Shown: positions 22,451 to 33,250 of the stretch, one piece after another | How the letters are laid out: each line of letters starts with the position of its first letter | Numbering within the stretch: the stretch's first letter is position 1 | Source of the DNA: Ditylenchus dipsaci | Taxonomy: Eukaryota; Nematoda; Chromadorea; Rhabditida; Anguinidae | Direction of reading: 5' to 3' | Assembly: GCA_004194705.1 (NCBI GenBank) | Contig: SADC01000210.1 | Coordinates: forward strand, 124,001-188,000 | DNA length: 64,000 nucleotides | The notes under the pieces: model-generated | What the model was told of the DNA's origin: nothing | Seen by the model: the letters and a program-made list of their open reading frames with translations, nothing else | Database searches by the model: none | Made by a program: the position numbers and the translations under genes

Positions 22451-22620
22451 ATTTAAACGAGGGGTAGAAGCTACTGAGGTTGAAAAATTCGGCCTCGGTG
22501 GCGCAGTGAATAAGCATGTGCGTTTCATGGTCCAAAATCGTGCGCAGGTCCCATGTGGTGGCTCGTGGTAGTAGGCTTGTTTTCCATTTTTTCGGGGTAA
22601 ATCGGATTTTCACCATCAAC
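22451..22620 (+). repeat. tRNA-derived SINE, single head
   Basis: GGCCTCGGTGGCGCAGTG at 22491-22508 followed by AATAAGC and, 50 bases on, GCGCAGGTCCCATGTGGTGG is the same head as in 12515 and 23362, with a damaged B box. The leading GAGGGGTAGAAGCTACTGAG motif is the family's outer arm. No inverted partner is found, so this is the unpaired form. Confidence 0.55.
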
Positions 22621-22671
22621 GACCTCAATTGCCCCCAGACATTGACATTCAATATTACAAAAAATTACATA

Positions 22672-22872
22672 CCGTATTTCCTTTGATTAGGCGGCAGAGA
22701 AATATTACTGCAAGGATGTTCATCGCATTTTCTCAACTCCCACAACCTCTACCGATTCCGCTTTTTGAATTTCACATTTTCACTCAAAAATATTGAGATT
22801 GACTCAAATTTTCCGGATTTTCGGGCATCCAAAAAGCAAGGCGGTCCACCGTTTTAATATTGGAAATACGGT
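22672..22872. mobile_element. ACCGTATTT-ended small inverted-repeat element
   Basis: The left end ATACCGTATTTCCTTTGATT and right end TATTGGAAATACGGTAT are inverted, and GGCGG/ACCGCC sit next to them. Related units occur at 52648-52892 and, nested, 29376-29634. The interior word CACAACCTCTACCGATTCCG is shared with 52648-52892. It is non-coding. Confidence 0.55.
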
Positions 22873-23010
22873 ATCGTATTGCCTCTAAAAAGGCTTCCGG
22901 GCCCTTTTTTAATTTCTCAGTCTTTTATTCAGTTTTTTCGAAAAAATTCCGTTACGTTTTTGCTCTGAATTGATATACATGTTTTCAAAGTCAGGGGCTT
23001 CCTTTTAAGG

Positions 23011-23294
23011 TACAGTCGACTCTCGATAAACCGCCACCCCCAAAAGTTCGTTCCCACCTTGGGTCCGACACTTTTTTTACCTCGATTTTTAAAATATTTT
23101 GCCAAACCTGATTCGTCAGTCTAATCCGAAATATCGCAAGGATTCTGATTTTACCGGTCGTTTTTTGGAATGGTAACACTTTTGCCGTAAAGACCCGCGC
23201 CTCTCGATAAACCGCCACCCTTTTCTGAAAATAGGTCTCGGACCCAAGGTGGGAACGAACTTTTGGGGTGGCGCTTTATCGAGAGTCGACTGTA
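23011..23294. mobile_element. pogo-like TA-flanked MITE
   Basis: 280 bp (23013-23292) between TA dinucleotides. Ends are CAGTCGACTCTCGATAA and its exact complement. The interior repeats GTTCGTTCCCACCTTGGGTC in inverted orientation near both ends. The minus-strand open frames overlapping it are by-products of the inverted repeat. Confidence 0.75.
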
Positions 23295-23361
23295 GATCCC
23301 AATTGCACGAAAAAATCATCTTTTAACAAAAATTTAGTGAAAGTGCATTTTAGGTAATTAA

Positions 23362-24499
23362 AGCAAGGGGGGAGGTAAGCTACTTAAATTTGAAAAAGTG
23401 GCCTCCATGGCGCAGTGCCTAAGCGTTTGCATTTTTGGCCCGAAATGGTGTTGCAGGTTCGAGCCCACGTGGTGACATGCTAATTATTTTGGCTTGTTTG
23501 ACCAGTTCTAACTGGTGTACCAAAAATTCGGAACCGACTTTCGAACTCATTATTAAAAGTAAAAAGTTTGCTACAAAAAAATTTCAAAACGTAGGTTTTG
23601 TAGCTCTGCTCATTCTCTTTCGAATAGTTTATAAAGCTTTTTTGGAATATTTCAAAGCATTTATCATTTAGGTCCAAACACTTATGAGGTCGTTTTGAAA
23701 AGTTGACAAGCATTTTCATCACCTTGAGTGGGAAATGTCTTATTTAATTCTGAACGTAACGACAATTTCTTAGCGCTGTGTCTTAGCGCAGTTCGAAAGC
23801 AACAAGACTTATTTTACAGAATAGTTTTCAAAAAACTGAGTGTTGAGATATGACCTTTTGGAAAAAACAATTTCTTAAAAAAGACGGTGCAAAATCCGAA
23901 AATTTGAAAAAAGTTGGATTTCGGTCTTTTTTGAAAGAAATTATTTTTTCCAAAAAGTCATATCTCAACACTCACAGTTTTAGTAATAATTCTGTAAAAT
24001 GGATCTTGTTTCTCTTGAACTGCGCTGCAACACAGTGTTAAACGTTGCTGAAGCGTCCAGCCCTGAATTAAACTTTTGACCAGTTAAGGGAGGAAAATGC
24101 TTGTCAACTTTTTAAAATGATTTCATAAGTATTTGCACCAAAATGATGACTATTTTGAAATATTTCAAAAAAGCTTTATAAGCTATTCGAAAGAGAATGA
24201 GCAGAGCTACAAAACCTACGTTTTGAAATTTTCTTGTAGCAAACTTTTTACTTTTAATGATGAGTTCAAAAGTCGGTTCCGAACTTTTGGTACACCAGTT
24301 ATTGGTAATTTGGGTCGCTGATTCTGAATCTGGCGTCAAAAAAAGTCTTATCCCTTCTAAATCTAGTCAAACAAGCCAAAATAAATAGCATGTCACCATG
24401 CGGGATCGAACCTGCAACACCATTTTGGGCCAAAAAAAGTTCACGCACTGCGCCATGGAATCCATGTTATCAAAACTAAGTAGCTTTCCCCTCCTTCAA
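23362..24499. mobile_element. 1.1-kb tRNA-headed hairpin element
   Basis: The left head has GGCCTCCATGGCGCAGTG (about 23401), a GGTTCGAGCCC B box (about 23456) and ACGTGGTGACATGC. The right head is the complement (GCATGTCACCATGCGGGATC, CACTGCGCCATGG). Inside, about 340-base arms pair, for example TTCGGAACCGACTTTCGAAC at 23529 against GTTCAAAAGTCGGTTCCGAA at 24263, and GTAGCTCTGCTCATTCTCTT at 23600 against its complement at 24190. The loop (23840-23970) is itself palindromic. Both ends carry Pol III box-like sequences pointing inward. Confidence 0.7.
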
Positions 24500-25089
24500 T
24501 GTTGTGTCAAATCGTCTTTTGTAAAACAAAAAGGTGTGGTCTGTGGTGCAAGCGTCACGTTATCTGAACACCCACTCGCCTCCACAACAACCAATTAATT
24601 CTCAAAAAGGGTCTGCAGAAGGTAAAATTGAATTAATCAAGTGAAGGAGGGGTCTTTGTCTCGCATGTCCTCTAATTAATCGTCTGCTTGTTGATGATAG
24701 TAGTGGTCGTGGTGGTCCCTGTCCAAATGGCTCATATGACCAACGAAAATTTTGTGGACGAGTGCATTTTAAATGAGCAGTTTTGTAACAAGGCAGCACG
24801 TAAACAACATGTTTTTCCTTATTGGGATCAAAATAGTTTAGGACAAATGCCACACTATTAATCGAAATTTTTTTATAAGAATGCCAAAAATTGTATTAAA
24901 ACATGCAATTGAACGATTAAATGATTTAGAAAAAACAAATTTCGTAGAAAAAAAGCAGCTTTTTAAAGCTTAACGGTTGTGGTTGCTCACATATTTTGCA
25001 AAAGTGTACGAATACCGCATAATTTTTTTATTAATGCGCAAATTTCTGATGCTTTGTGAAAGGCTACACAGTGGGGAGGTAAATAATTA
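24500..25089. other. intergenic; complex island
   Basis: No exon is supported. 24500-24850 is complex sequence (AGTAGTGGTCGTGGTGGTCC near 24700). The rest is A/T-rich. Confidence 0.4.
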
Positions 25090-25347
25090 TCGAATTTTGG
25101 GCGCTAGTAGCGAATACCCCTCCCCCTAACAATCCGACCTTTTAAAATTGCTGTAACTACCCTTGAAAACAACAAGTTTAAGCTTAGCCCTTAGGCTTGG
25201 GGGTAGGCCAGCGTACGGAAGTTGGGACTAATGAAGAAATTACGCACATTTTCCGGGGTCTGGACATAAATTTGGGTACTTTTTACTTAAGTAAAAAAAG
25301 GTGAAAATCTTGGGGGGGGGGGGGTTTCGCTACTAGGGTCGAATTTT
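25090..25347. mobile_element. Mutator-like MITE with C/G-tract ends, copy 3
   Basis: The element is 25099-25338 between perfect 9-bp repeats TCGAATTTT (25090-25098, 25339-25347). Ends are GCGCTAGTAGCGAATACCCC and a G tract followed by TTTCGCTACTAGGG. The interior (GTAACTACCCTTG, GGGGTAGGCCAGCGTACGG) matches copies 1 and 2. No coding capacity. Confidence 0.8.
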
Positions 25348-25671
25348 CGAAACTGTAGCAGAAGACAATAAACTCAAAAAAGGTTGACCTGTTTTTATGC
25401 TAACTCAATTTTTGAGCTTCAAATAAACGGATGAGTATGTGCAGATGTCAAAAAATAGTTTGCGATAAATTCTGCAAAAAATCGGACATCTCTCCAAATT
25501 TCGGAAAACGAAGGTCGACAGCTATTAATTGTATGACTTTTTGATGTGAATAAAAGCGTAGCAAAAAGTGTTGAAAAAATTTTTGATTGACGCCCACAAC
25601 GTTGAAATTGAGCTCCTAATGAGATTTGAACGCAAGATCTTTAAAAATTAAAAAATTTTCAAAGGAGCGCA

Positions 25672-26016
25672 GCAAATGTATGTTCATTTGTGACAGAACA
25701 CTCAACTGACATACCAGTGGCTAGCAATGTAAGTATGACTGCAGCTCCGATGATTTTAGCAGGAGCTCCAGTGTCTGGCAGTATCATTCCAGCCAGTAAT
25801 TCAACTCCAATAGTTATGCCATCTAACGCTTCTATGGCGAACAATGCTGCTGGTGTCACAACAATGGATCCTATGATGAATGGCACGACCACCGCGAAGC
25901 CAAATGTCACCGCTGCAGCATCTGGCCCGACTACCATGGGTCCAGTAACCACCGCAGGCAGTGGTCCGCCTGTAATGAACGCGCCATTTGCATTTTTGTT
26001 TAATCTTCACTTCTAA
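25672..26016 (+). CDS. mucin-like Ser/Thr/Ala-rich 3' exon, unknown protein
   Basis: An open frame runs from an acceptor-like TTTTCAAAG ending at 25671 to a TAA at 26014-26016. It codes for a low-complexity polypeptide rich in Thr, Ser, Ala, Pro, Met and Asn, with several N-glycosylation sequons (for example NVSM, NSTP, NASM, NGTT, NVTA). An AATAAA poly(A) signal follows at 26035-26040, about 20 bases after the stop, which supports a genuine 3' end. Local base composition is richer in G and C than the flanks. The reverse strand is also open because of the GCN-rich composition. I see no upstream exon or signal peptide. A secreted or surface mucin-like tail is the most natural reading, but function is unknown. 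Confidence 0.4.
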   Translation, partial: ANVCSFVTEHSTDIPVASNVSMTAAPMILAGAPVSGSIIPASNSTPIVMPSNASMANNAAGVTTMDPMMNGTTTAKPNVTAAASGPTTMGPVTTAGSGPPVMNAPFAFLFNLHF

Positions 26017-26034
26017 TCAAACAGAAAATGAGGA

Positions 26035-26040
26035 AATAAA
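26035..26040 (+). terminator. poly(A) signal AATAAA
   Basis: Canonical AATAAA 19 bases after the stop codon of the mucin-like exon. Confidence 0.45.
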
Positions 26041-26273
26041 GCCAAACGAATTTTTTTTCATATTTTTCATGCAAAAAAAAGCATTTTGAAGAAGTCAATT
26101 TGAATTGAGCGCTTAAATTTTTTATCGAAGTACTCCCAGAACACATTCAGGGTCCATCAGAGCGCATTACACAGAATAGAAAAAAACAGATTTTGATAAT
26201 TCTAGCAAAATTTTCGTAAATCTCACACTAAAATTTGATCAAATTAGAATCTTGTCAAAGAAAAAATATGTCG

Positions 26274-26481
26274 CATGTCAGCAGAGGCGTATCCAGAAAA
26301 AATTTCAGGGGCGGCTGAAAATTTTAGGGGGGGGGGGGGGGTCTGAAGCCCCAAAATGTCATTTTACCTACACCTTTTTCCACTTTTATGGTGTTTTCAG
26401 AAGGGAATAAAAAATTTCAGGGATGGGGGGGGGATAAAGCCCGGTTAGCCCCCCCCCCCTGGATACTTGCCTGCATGTCAC
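26274..26481. mobile_element. short hAT-like element with G/C tracts
   Basis: 192 bp (26282-26473) flanked by CATGTCAG (26274-26281) and CATGTCAC (26474-26481). Termini CAGAGGCGTATCCAG and CTGGATACTTGCCTG are an imperfect inverted pair of the CAGnGGCGnATCCAG type that I remember from hAT elements. Long G tracts (26328-26341, 26425-26433) and a C tract (26450-26458) lie just inside. It is non-coding. Confidence 0.7.
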
Positions 26482-27889
26482 ACACATCAACACAAATGGG
26501 CTAAATTTGAATTTATATTAACTTTCATATTTTGAAATACGCAAACAGTCGACTCTCGAATTTGCGCTACCCTGGAACTCATACCCTGAAGCCAATAGAT
26601 GCAATGATGTTCATGCTCCGTTACAGTTCCTGACGCTATTTCTCGCGTTTAGGTCCTTGGTGCTAGGTAAAAAGAGACTCTATATACATTCCATGATCAA
26701 GAGTCTTGCTAAGAATAATGTCTAACACGGGAAAGGCCAAGCCCCCTGCGCCGCCTTCGGGCGCAGGGGGTTTGGTTGGTTAGAGATGCGCGCACTCACT
26801 TACCTTAGACATAATTCCGAGAGAGACTCTTGATCATATATGCATTAAAGACTCCAGTGACCAAAACGTGGTAGAATACCTCAATATACGATATTTTCCC
26901 TTGGGGGACCAAGGCAGCTGGTCAATCTTTGGTAGCCAACTTTTTTTTGAGAACTTCACTTTTTAGTGCGGAAAATGTTTGATAACATTTTTTTTATCGT
27001 TTCTGGCGTATAAAAATCACTTAGGAGACGTTTAAACCATATTTACAGTTAACCAAAAAAGGGCACAACCTCCCCCCCCCCCCCAAGTGCACAAGTACCG
27101 GCAGATTAATATATTTTAAATGACGTTTTAACTTAAGGACCCTACAACCCTCTTTTTGGATTCCATATTGTAGAGAGGCACTAAAAATTTTAGCTTCGCT
27201 ACAGCGAAATCGCCTACTAAAATCTAATCCAACTAATTTAACTTTCTTTTTTTCAAAATTAACAAAAAACAATAATTTAAAATTATTATTTTTTACGACA
27301 AATTATAAATTATAATTCGATAATTCTTTTCTGCCATTTTCTGTAGTTACAACCATAAAGTTAATTGAAAAAGAGAAAAAACATGTTATTTTGTGGCAGA
27401 TAATTTGTTCCTCTACTTTTTGTATGCACCGCAAATCTACGAGCACACCAAATTAATAATTTTATTGACCGTAACCAGCAAGGGAACAATATTGTGGAGA
27501 GTGGTAATGCACTGATTACCAAAAAATTTGGCGCACCTACATGCCCAATTATTTATGTTTTGCATTCTGCCGATCAACCACACAATAATTTGTTGTTTGG
27601 CGTGGGTATGCAATGGCTCAGATCAAGGCCGAAAGTCAGGCTGTCTAACCACACACACCTAAATGTATGTTGTGCAGGTAGAGTAATTCAAAGATTTCAG
27701 CTCAAAAGTAAAACTATTGGAAATTTAAAAATTGGGGCAAAAGCCAAAAATATTGCTGCTAGGTTAAAGTTGAACACAAAGTTTTTTAAGCTTGTCATAA
27801 TTTCAGGCCTGCTAACAGGTCGATAGTTTTTTCTGTTTCAGTCACTATTGCTGTTTTTTTGGCTTGGAGTTAGTTGCAGGGTAGGTCAG
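26482..27889. other. intergenic with repeat relics and a complex island
   Basis: 26546-26577 is a lone pogo-like left end (CAGTCGACTCTCGAATTTG). 26668-26855 is a palindromic repeat listed separately. 27390-27700 is complex sequence carrying a 110-codon open frame (27494-27826) with no domain, splice signal or poly(A) signal, which I treat as chance. Confidence 0.4.
26668..26855. repeat. CTCTATATGCAT-ended palindromic repeat
   Basis: Left end GACTCTATATACATTCCATG followed by ATCAAGAGTC is mirrored on the right by GACTCTTGATCATATATGCA. The centre is a strong palindrome around CCCCCTGCGCCGCCTTCGGG. It also has the GATGCGCGCACTCACTTACC core shared with 19255-19440 and 47530-47665. Target duplication is not clear. 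Confidence 0.55.
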
Positions 27890-28178
27890 CCTAATTTAGG
27901 TGCATAGACGTTTCTTCGAAAATGAAACTTTTTTTCATGCCTTGGTCCCCCTGTTGAATTTTGCAAAAAAATTAGTTCAAAAAAATGTTCAAATCATACG
28001 TTTAAATCCGTGCCAACATGCGCTGGCCTACCTTACCCTTAATGCGTGAAAACTCAAAAAAAAATCGAAAAAAGTTGAAAAAAATTCAACAGGGGAACCA
28101 AGTTTCAAATTTGGAAGAGTTCAGTCAGAAATGAAAAATGTTTCATTTTCGAAGAAACGTCTCTACACCCTAATTTAG
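27890..28178. mobile_element. Mutator-like element with nested CTTGGTCCC hairpin
   Basis: The element 27900-28168 lies between perfect 10-bp repeats CCTAATTTAG (27890-27899, 28169-28178). Inverted ends share GACGTTTCTTCGAAAATGAA. The inside (about 27935-28105) is the CTTGGTCCCC...GGGGAACCAAG foldback seen at 8230 and 14404, with the CGCTGGCCTACC core. A duplication of this length is Mutator-like. It is non-coding. Confidence 0.75.
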
Positions 28179-29227
28179 AACGGAATTTTTAACATGCTTT
28201 TCCTATTTTTTTTTCATTGAACAAACATTTCGTAAGTCTGTCCTACTCTATAAGCTCCCAGAATTTTTTAATATCAAAAATAAGGACATTTTGTGATTTT
28301 AGACTAAAAATAGGCATTCGATTGTATATAGGTGATTTTCAAAAAAAAAATCCCTTGGATTCCCTAGTTGATTTGACTGGGGGAGGGGGGGGGCTGGATG
28401 GAATTCAGGTTCAAGTGAGTGGGAGAAGTCGGTGCTAGCGTTCAGTTTAGCCCAATAAATAAAATTTGGAATCTCAAAATAAGAACAAATCTTACAAATT
28501 ATACCATCTGGAGCGCTGGTTTTATAGCTGTATGTTCGACCTATTATGTCCTTGAGCGGCGAAAAAGGTTTCATTACAGTTATTTAAATGTTCAAGTAGG
28601 GCACCATTTTTAATCTCTCTTTGTTCACAAAAAGAAAATAAGTAAGTATTTAAAAACAACAATAAAAAGGGTATTTTTGCATTCTTTGATGTTGTGTATC
28701 CACTAATCACAAATGTGCACTGAGCTGGACCTGGCACCCTCTATGCCAGCCAATTGCGGCAATAAATTTCTGGGAGAGAAAAAAGAGGAAAATGTGTTTT
28801 GCTTTGTCCACCCCTAGCGCCAACCGGATTTTTTGCAGAACCAGCAGTAGAAGCAGCAGTAGTAGTGGTGACCCGAAAAAACATTTGTGTTGCATTAGTG
28901 AATTGCCTGGGTTGTTGTTGCAAATAAACTTGAACACCAGCAAAACCCATTAAATTGGAGACACATTCGCTTGATTTAATAGCCTAATCCAAAAGCAAAT
29001 ATATCTCCCGCTGCTTAATTGGCTCAAATGTTGCAATTTTTAGTATAGAAACAGTTTGGCAAAATATTTTTGTGAGGAAAAAAGCTTTTAATAAAACTGT
29101 AAAAATAAAAAAATTGACATATTTTTCAGCATTAAAAAAAGCAATCTAGAGGGTGGCTCAACCGATTTGAAATGCCTATAATTTTTTAAATTAAAAAAAA
29201 ACTAAAACAAAAAAAACCCAGAACTGG
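28179..29227. other. intergenic, no gene seen
   Basis: 28380-28396 is a G tract. 28690-29050 is a complex island containing AGCAGTAGAAGCAGCAG. Overlapping open frames on both strands here have no domain features. Confidence 0.4.
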
Positions 29228-30021
29228 GTATTTAGTAGAGATGAAGACAGGATCCTGTCCTGGTCCTGGTCCGTCCTGTTCGAAATTTATAAATAAAACA
29301 AAATCCTGGTCCTGGTCAAATTAAAAAATCCTGGTCCTGGTATTTCGGCCAATCCTGGTGGTCGAATTTGGTAAATATACCTTATTTACTGTATTAAGTC
29401 CCCATGGGGAGTTATTTTTTAACCTCTAAAAATCGAAAAATTTTGAGGTCGATTTCGAGATTTTGGGGTGCTCAACCAAAACCTGAAAAGTGTAATCAAG
29501 TAAATTCGCGGCAATTAAGAAAACGCAAAAAACGGATTTGCGAAATGTTCGCTCTAGGCTGAGATATAAGGTCCGTAGGGTGGGAACTTATTAGAGGGTG
29601 GGGAGTTATTAGAGGGTGGGTAGTTAATACAGTAAATACGGTAAATGGTATTTTTTCGAAACGTCATATTGAAACGAATTTTGATCGAAATTACCTTTGC
29701 ATTTTTCACTCGGGTATTTTCATTCATTCATTTGGAATACAATCTGTTATTTTAAAGTGTTGATTTCTGTTATTTCTTGACATTAAGTTTCTCATTGTTT
29801 ACTGGATGTGATGAATGTAGAAAAATGTCAATAAAAATTTTGCTGACAGTTTAAACCGGATTTCTGGAATTTAACGAAAATCCTGGTTTTTGGACCAGGA
29901 TCCCGACCAGGATCCTGGTTTTTAAAATTTCTAATCCTGGTCCTGATCCTGGTCTTGGACAGACCATAAAATCCTGTCCTGAAATCCGTCCTGGTCCCGT
30001 TTCTTCATCTCTAGTATTTAG
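29228..30021. mobile_element. hAT-like element with CCTGGT arrays
   Basis: 778 bp (29236-30013) between perfect 8-bp repeats GTATTTAG (29228-29235, 30014-30021). Termini TAGAGATGAAGA and the complement TCTTCATCTCTA (one base different further in). Both ends carry arrays of CCTGGTCC-like words on the same strand (29251-29355 and about 29880-29990). A further small unit with ACTGTATTAAGTCCCC and AGTTAATACAGTAAATACGG ends is nested at about 29376-29634. No transposase remains. Confidence 0.8.
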
Positions 30022-32439
30022 GGCATTTTAAATAGGCTGAAAAACTTTGTATTGGCTCTGTCCACACTCGAGTTGACCCCTCAACTTTTTAGGGGTCAAA
30101 TTTTTCAAAAATGCTAAAATATCAATTTTTTGATGAAAAAGTGCCGAATTTGTTATTTATGACTCCCACTCAAATTTTTGAGTTCTACAAGATTTCTTTG
30201 ACAGAAATAAGAAATATTGTCTCCAAAAAGTTTTTAGCTAATGTTGCCCCCTGTTAACCCCTCCCCCCCCAACTTTTTTCCCGCACCAATTTCCATTCGT
30301 CAAAGTTTCAAAAATAACTCGAAAAAACTGTCTAAATTTTCGTGTAAAGCACGAAAAGTTGCCCTAGGGTCCTAAACATCGAAATACAATAATTTTAACG
30401 GAAATATCGACATTTTTTGCTTTAATAAAAATTTGACCCTAAAAAATGACCCCGACTATCGACAGAGCCATTTCGTTCTAGTCCGGTTCTAAAACAGTAT
30501 TTCTTATAAAAATAAAAAAAAAAGTCATGACGCCAAGAAACTGTTCGAAAATAACAAGCTAGAACCAAAAATTTTTAAACGCACCGCGATGGTTAAAAGT
30601 ACATAATACGCCTCATGTAACTTTTTTTGAGGAGGTAAATTTTATTTGGACACTTTGGGGCAGGAAAGTGGGTAACTATTGTGACCCGGTTTATCTTTTT
30701 TTTGGACCTCCTTCCCAAATAGCAATACCTGAAAAAATCGATTTTCGAGGCATGTTACGTTTCAAAAAAGTTTGATGTTTATTATTTATTTTTAATATCG
30801 CCAAAAAGAACTTATTTTCGTGCCCTCTTTATTGTAATTTCTGATCAGTTCTTTTGTTTGTATCCTAACATTAATGTGTAAAAATGTAAGGAAGCAATAG
30901 GTCATGGAAGATAAAAAATATCGTAGACGGACTTTTGGAGCTTTCGGTTTCCCTTTTGTTCTGTCTCTGCTTTAAATTTTTTTACATAAAAATATGTTTT
31001 CTTTTCAAAGTATGAATTATACACCAAAAAAGTGCTCCAGATCTGCTTTGCAAAATAGAAGAAAAAATTGAATTGAAATTGAAGAAGAAAATTAAATAGC
31101 TTTTAAAATTAAAAAATCGCTATCTAGTCCAATTCAAAAAAGAAATGCTTAAGCTCTTGAAATATAAAATTAATCCTTTTGATTGCGTCTGCACGGGGTT
31201 TCAGAATTTTGAAATAAGTTTTGCCATAAATTTCAATTTGTATGAGGTCAGTTAATTTTTTTTGGTTCTTGTCGGTTATCCGACTACCTCTACTATTTTT
31301 TTCTCTGGTAGTTCTGTTTATGGATAGAGGTAGTCCGTATAACCGAAAAGAACCTTTTTTTCGATGACACTCTATACCCAAATGAAAGCTGACAATCTCC
31401 TCTCACAGAAAATACAGACCGAATTTTTCAAGTTAAAGAGTTCACATAAGTAGAAAAGAAAAAACTCTATTAAACTAGAAAATGAACCGACAATGGTCAA
31501 AATAGAGACTTTTCTTTTTCTACTTTTCTAAATTCTCTAATTTACAAAATTTGGTCTGTATTTTTCGAAAGAGAAGATCATGGGCTTTCGTTTGGGCTAT
31601 CGGGTGTCATCAAAAATAAAAAATTTAGCTGATCTCATACAAAATTAGAATTGAAATTCTCACTTATTTTGAAAATTCTGAAACCCCGTGGTCGAACAAT
31701 ATTTTTTCAAACAATCACAAGCTAGAGAACTAATAAAAGTCAACAGCTTGAATGGCTCAGCCAATATTATCTGCCAATGGGCTGACAATAAAAAAATATT
31801 AGAAGTGATATAAAAAAAAATAATTCGTGCGTGTACTGCTCTTTGCAAGCCAACAAGCAATTAAATTAACTCTAACACATAAAAAATTTTGCCACGATAA
31901 AAAAATAACTGTTTTTAGACAGCAAGGGACCACACTTTTTGAACTGAGACACACAAAAATGATAAGAACAAAGTGGAGAATGAGAGAATTGTTAGAAAAA
32001 AAGAGATTTTTTTGAAATAAAATATGCATTTTATTAAAAAAAACCGCATAGTATAAAAATTTATCACAAAATTCAATAATATATTTCAAGAATAACTTAT
32101 TTCGTAATTTTGCTTGCAATATTTCAACACTTTTTAATAGGTATTACATAAAGAGCACGGCATACATGACTCAATTCTAGTCACAACTAAAGTTTCTTCA
32201 TAGCATTTCATCACCATCTCCTTTTAAAAAATAACTGCATGACTACCACATTGACAGGCTTTGAAAATAGCTGAGAAAAAAAAATAGCTATAAAAACTTC
32301 GTATAGTCTACAGGGGGGGGTGATGAGAAAAAAATTTAAGATTTTGATTTTTTTGTCACGGGCTCTTTGGACCATCTGAAATGATTTTTTTTGGTGCAAT
32401 CAATGATGCTGAAGTTAAAATTGTTAGCAGGGTGGTATA
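30022..32439. other. intergenic, AT-rich, no gene seen
   Basis: Long A/T runs throughout. 31060-31640 is an extended imperfect inverted region (GAGGTAGTCCGTATAACCG against CGGTTATCCGACTACCTC at 31274-31345), a non-coding hairpin of unknown family. Short open frames on both strands are not supported. Confidence 0.4.
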
Positions 32440-32800
32440 CTCAAGGTTGACCTCGGCCATCAGCCGGCTAAGTTGGAAAATTTACCTCAGCCTGAGCCGG
32501 GTGAAGGTCTGAGTTCAACTCAGCCGACTAACTGGCATGGCGAGGTTCGCATATGCACGATTGCGGAAGGTCATTTGTGCAAGCAATTTTTGCGTTTAGA
32601 TTTTTGCGGACCAATATTTGAGTACGAAGATTTGAAAAAGGCTATTTGCCGTCATAACACTTGAGGAGAAGACATTTGCAGACCATTATTTGCGGCAGTA
32701 CATTTGCAGACCGACTTTTGTGGGACGACATTTGGGGACCGACATTATCGGAAAGACATTTACAGACATTAGTCCACAGCTCGACGAATTTCCAACAAAA
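32440..32800. repeat. degenerate GACATTTGCAGACCG array
   Basis: Between about 32570 and 32785 a word like GACATTTGCAGACCG recurs six or more times with drift. It is preceded at 32450-32540 by CTCAGCCTGAGCCGG-like near-palindromes. This resembles the array-bearing ends of the hAT-like elements in this window, but no target duplication could be read. Confidence 0.4.
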
Positions 32801-33120
32801 GATGGCCGAGTTTGCTGCTAACTTACTCTTACTACTCTTACTCAAACTTCGCTTTTAAATATAAAACATTTTTTTGCAAAAAACAAAGGCCAGCATTTTT
32901 TTCTTCGAATTGTGACATTTTTAACTCATATGGCTTCTAACTTTTTCAGATAATTTGACTAATATTAAAATTAACACTGAGCACTCCTCTAAAAATAACT
33001 TTTAGAGTGAGTGCTTTGATTTGTATAAGGTTGTATATGCATGAAGCACTAATCAATAAATAAGGAAGCGCCAAAAGCTACTTCATATCTTTTTCGTTTA
33101 TTAAATTTTAGGGCTTTTAA

Positions 33121-33250
33121 ATGCGTTGTCTCTTCTATATTGCCGTTGTTGGGATTCTACTATCAGAATTCTGTATTACGATTATTTCTAGCCACCGAGA
33201 AAACTGTTTTCCTGAATTTTCTGATGAATTTTTCATACCACTTCCAACAG
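33121..33250 (+). CDS. first exon with signal peptide, protein unknown
   Basis: The ATG at 33121 opens 43 codons ending at a consensus donor, CAG|GTAAGATG, at 33250/33251. The start MRCLFYIAVVGILLSEFCIT is a textbook signal peptide (basic residue, hydrophobic core), followed by a short mature part with ENCFPEFSDEFFIPLPT. An AAATTTTAG acceptor-like sequence ends 11 bases before the ATG, as expected for trans-splicing or a short 5' exon. The next exon is not adjacent: a BEL/Pao element begins at 33457, same strand, inside what should be intron 1. The TolB-like exons from 54576 are on the same strand and are the nearest plausible continuation, but this linkage is inference. Confidence 0.55.

Noticed and set aside
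27494..27826. 110-codon plus-strand open frame
   Set aside because: No domain, no signal peptide, no splice or poly(A) signals. Such lengths are expected by chance in 64 kb on six frames.
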